DNA from: Lachnospiraceae bacterium UBA7027
GTDB taxonomy: Bacteria > Bacillota > Clostridia > Lachnospirales > Lachnospiraceae
DNA length: 6,541 nucleotides
Assembly: GCA_002494135.1 (NCBI GenBank)
Contig: DLBG01000020.1
Location: 1-6,541, forward strand
Reading direction: 5' to 3'
The notes beneath the pieces are model-generated. The model was given only the letters and a program-made list of their open reading frames with translations. It did not search any database and was not told the origin of the DNA. Positions 6,013-6,541 of the stretch are shown here, piece by piece. Position numbers and translations under genes: made by a program. The first letter of the stretch is position 1. Each line of letters opens with the position of its first letter.

Positions 6013-6041
6013 TGCCTTACCGTAAAATATTACGTCAGGCA
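6013..6041 (-). other. Stem-loop in the nusG-rplK gap
   Basis: Minus-strand TGCCT (6041-6037) pairs with AGGCA (6017-6013), and inside it CGTAA (6034-6030) pairs with TTACG (6025-6021) around a 4-nt loop; the two stems are separated by a small internal loop. No U-run follows, so it is not a terminator. It abuts the candidate L1 site and may be part of the same leader structure or a processing site. Confidence 0.4.
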
Positions 6042-6054
6042 ACTTCTTGCTCTA

Positions 6055-6078
6055 TATAAAAGGATATGCCCTTTTATA
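6055..6078 (-). other. A/U-rich hairpin overlapping the nusG stop codon
   Basis: Minus-strand TATAAAAGG (6078-6070) pairs perfectly with CCTTTTATA (6063-6055) around a 6-nt loop. The nusG stop codon TAA (6076-6074) lies in its first arm. The only U-run is within the stem, so it would be a poor terminator; it could protect or separate the nusG message from rplKA. Confidence 0.4.
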
Positions 6079-6541
6079 CCTTCTTTACATCGGCAAAGCC
6101 GATTTCTACCGGAGTCTCGCGGCCGAACAGATCCACGTTGATAACAACAACCTGCTTGCCTTCGTCTACACGCTTTACGACGCCCACGGTATCCTGCCAA
6201 ACACCGGAAACAACGGAAACCGTATCTCCTTCTTTGACATCGAGGTGAATCTTTCTTTCACTCTCATCCATATTGAACATGCGCATTTCCTCTTCGGTAA
6301 GGGGAACGGGCTTGCTTCCGGGTCCCACGAAGCCGGTAACGCCTCTGGTATTACGAACCACATACCATGCATCGTTGTCGTCTGCGTCCATATGAATCAA
6401 AACATAACCCGGTAAGAGTTTCTTCGAAACCGTCTTCTTGGTGTTGTTCTTTACTTCCACAACATCCTGCATGGGAACACGGACCTCGAGAATTTTCTCT
6501 TCCAAATGACGGTTGACGATTGCCTTCTCGATGTTGGTCTT
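6074..6541 (-). CDS. nusG: Transcription termination/antitermination factor NusG, lacking its N-terminus (runs off window)
   Basis: Encodes the last 155 residues of NusG, the elongation factor that binds the RNA polymerase clamp and couples transcription to Rho or ribosomes. The frame stays open through position 6541 (reading KTNIEKAIVNRHLEEKI), so the first ~20 residues, including the usual WYVVHTYSGYE segment, lie outside. Visible are the rest of the NGN domain (VRVPMQDVVEV, then KKLLPGYVLIHMDADDNDAW and VRNTRGVTGFVG) and the C-terminal KOW domain (VKEGDTVSVVSGVWQDTVGV, then INVDLFGRETPVEIGFADVKKV). The TTG at 6505 is internal, not a start. Its neighbour rplK follows after 118 nt, the common bacterial order secE-nusG-rplK-rplA; secE would be just upstream. 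Confidence 0.97.
   Translation of the reverse strand, partial: KTNIEKAIVNRHLEEKILEVRVPMQDVVEVKNNTKKTVSKKLLPGYVLIHMDADDNDAWYVVRNTRGVTGFVGPGSKPVPLTEEEMRMFNMDESERKIHLDVKEGDTVSVVSGVWQDTVGVVKRVDEGKQVVVINVDLFGRETPVEIGFADVKKV

Noticed and set aside
6503..6505. TTG at 6505 as a nusG start codon.
   Set aside because: The frame remains open and NusG-like (NIEKAIVNRHLEEKI) to the window edge, so the gene simply continues outside.

Overview
The window is a stretch of the conserved nusG-rplK-rplA / rplJ-rplL / rpoB ribosomal protein and RNA polymerase locus, with every gene on the minus strand. The RpoB N-terminus (MEKNRIRP..., MSYQRQKEVLQMPNLIE...), strong AGGAGG ribosome binding sites and a Gram-positive type L10 leader point to a Clostridia member of the Firmicutes, most likely Lachnospiraceae. 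That placement is from memory of family sequences, not from a search.

In transcription order (high to low coordinates): the 3' part of nusG (6541-6074), a structured gap with a candidate L1 autoregulatory site, rplK (5955-5530), rplA (5479-4790) and a strong intrinsic terminator (4772-4743). Two genes that do not belong to the usual cluster follow: a membrane-anchored phosphodiester-glycosidase-family (NAGPA) protein (4698-3664) and a single-pass membrane protein with a large exported region resembling TcaA/YvbJ proteins (3595-2171). Next come a promoter, an L10 leader with attenuator, rplJ (1884-1390), rplL (1356-979), a bidirectional terminator that overlaps a consensus sigma-A promoter, and the first ~272 codons of rpoB (818-1, running off the window).

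The ribosomal genes supply NusG (elongation and termination factor), L11 and L1 (GTPase-associated centre and L1 stalk), L10 and L7/L12 (ribosomal stalk) and the RNA polymerase beta subunit. Each block has its own visible control: a possible L1 site before rplK, a terminator after rplA, L10-type attenuation before rplJ, and terminator plus promoter before rpoB. The least expected features are the two envelope-type genes lodged exactly between the rplKA terminator and the rplJ promoter, and the rpoB promoter whose -35 box lies in the loop of a terminator hairpin. I see no mobile element, CRISPR array, tRNA or rRNA, and no evidence of a wholly new system.
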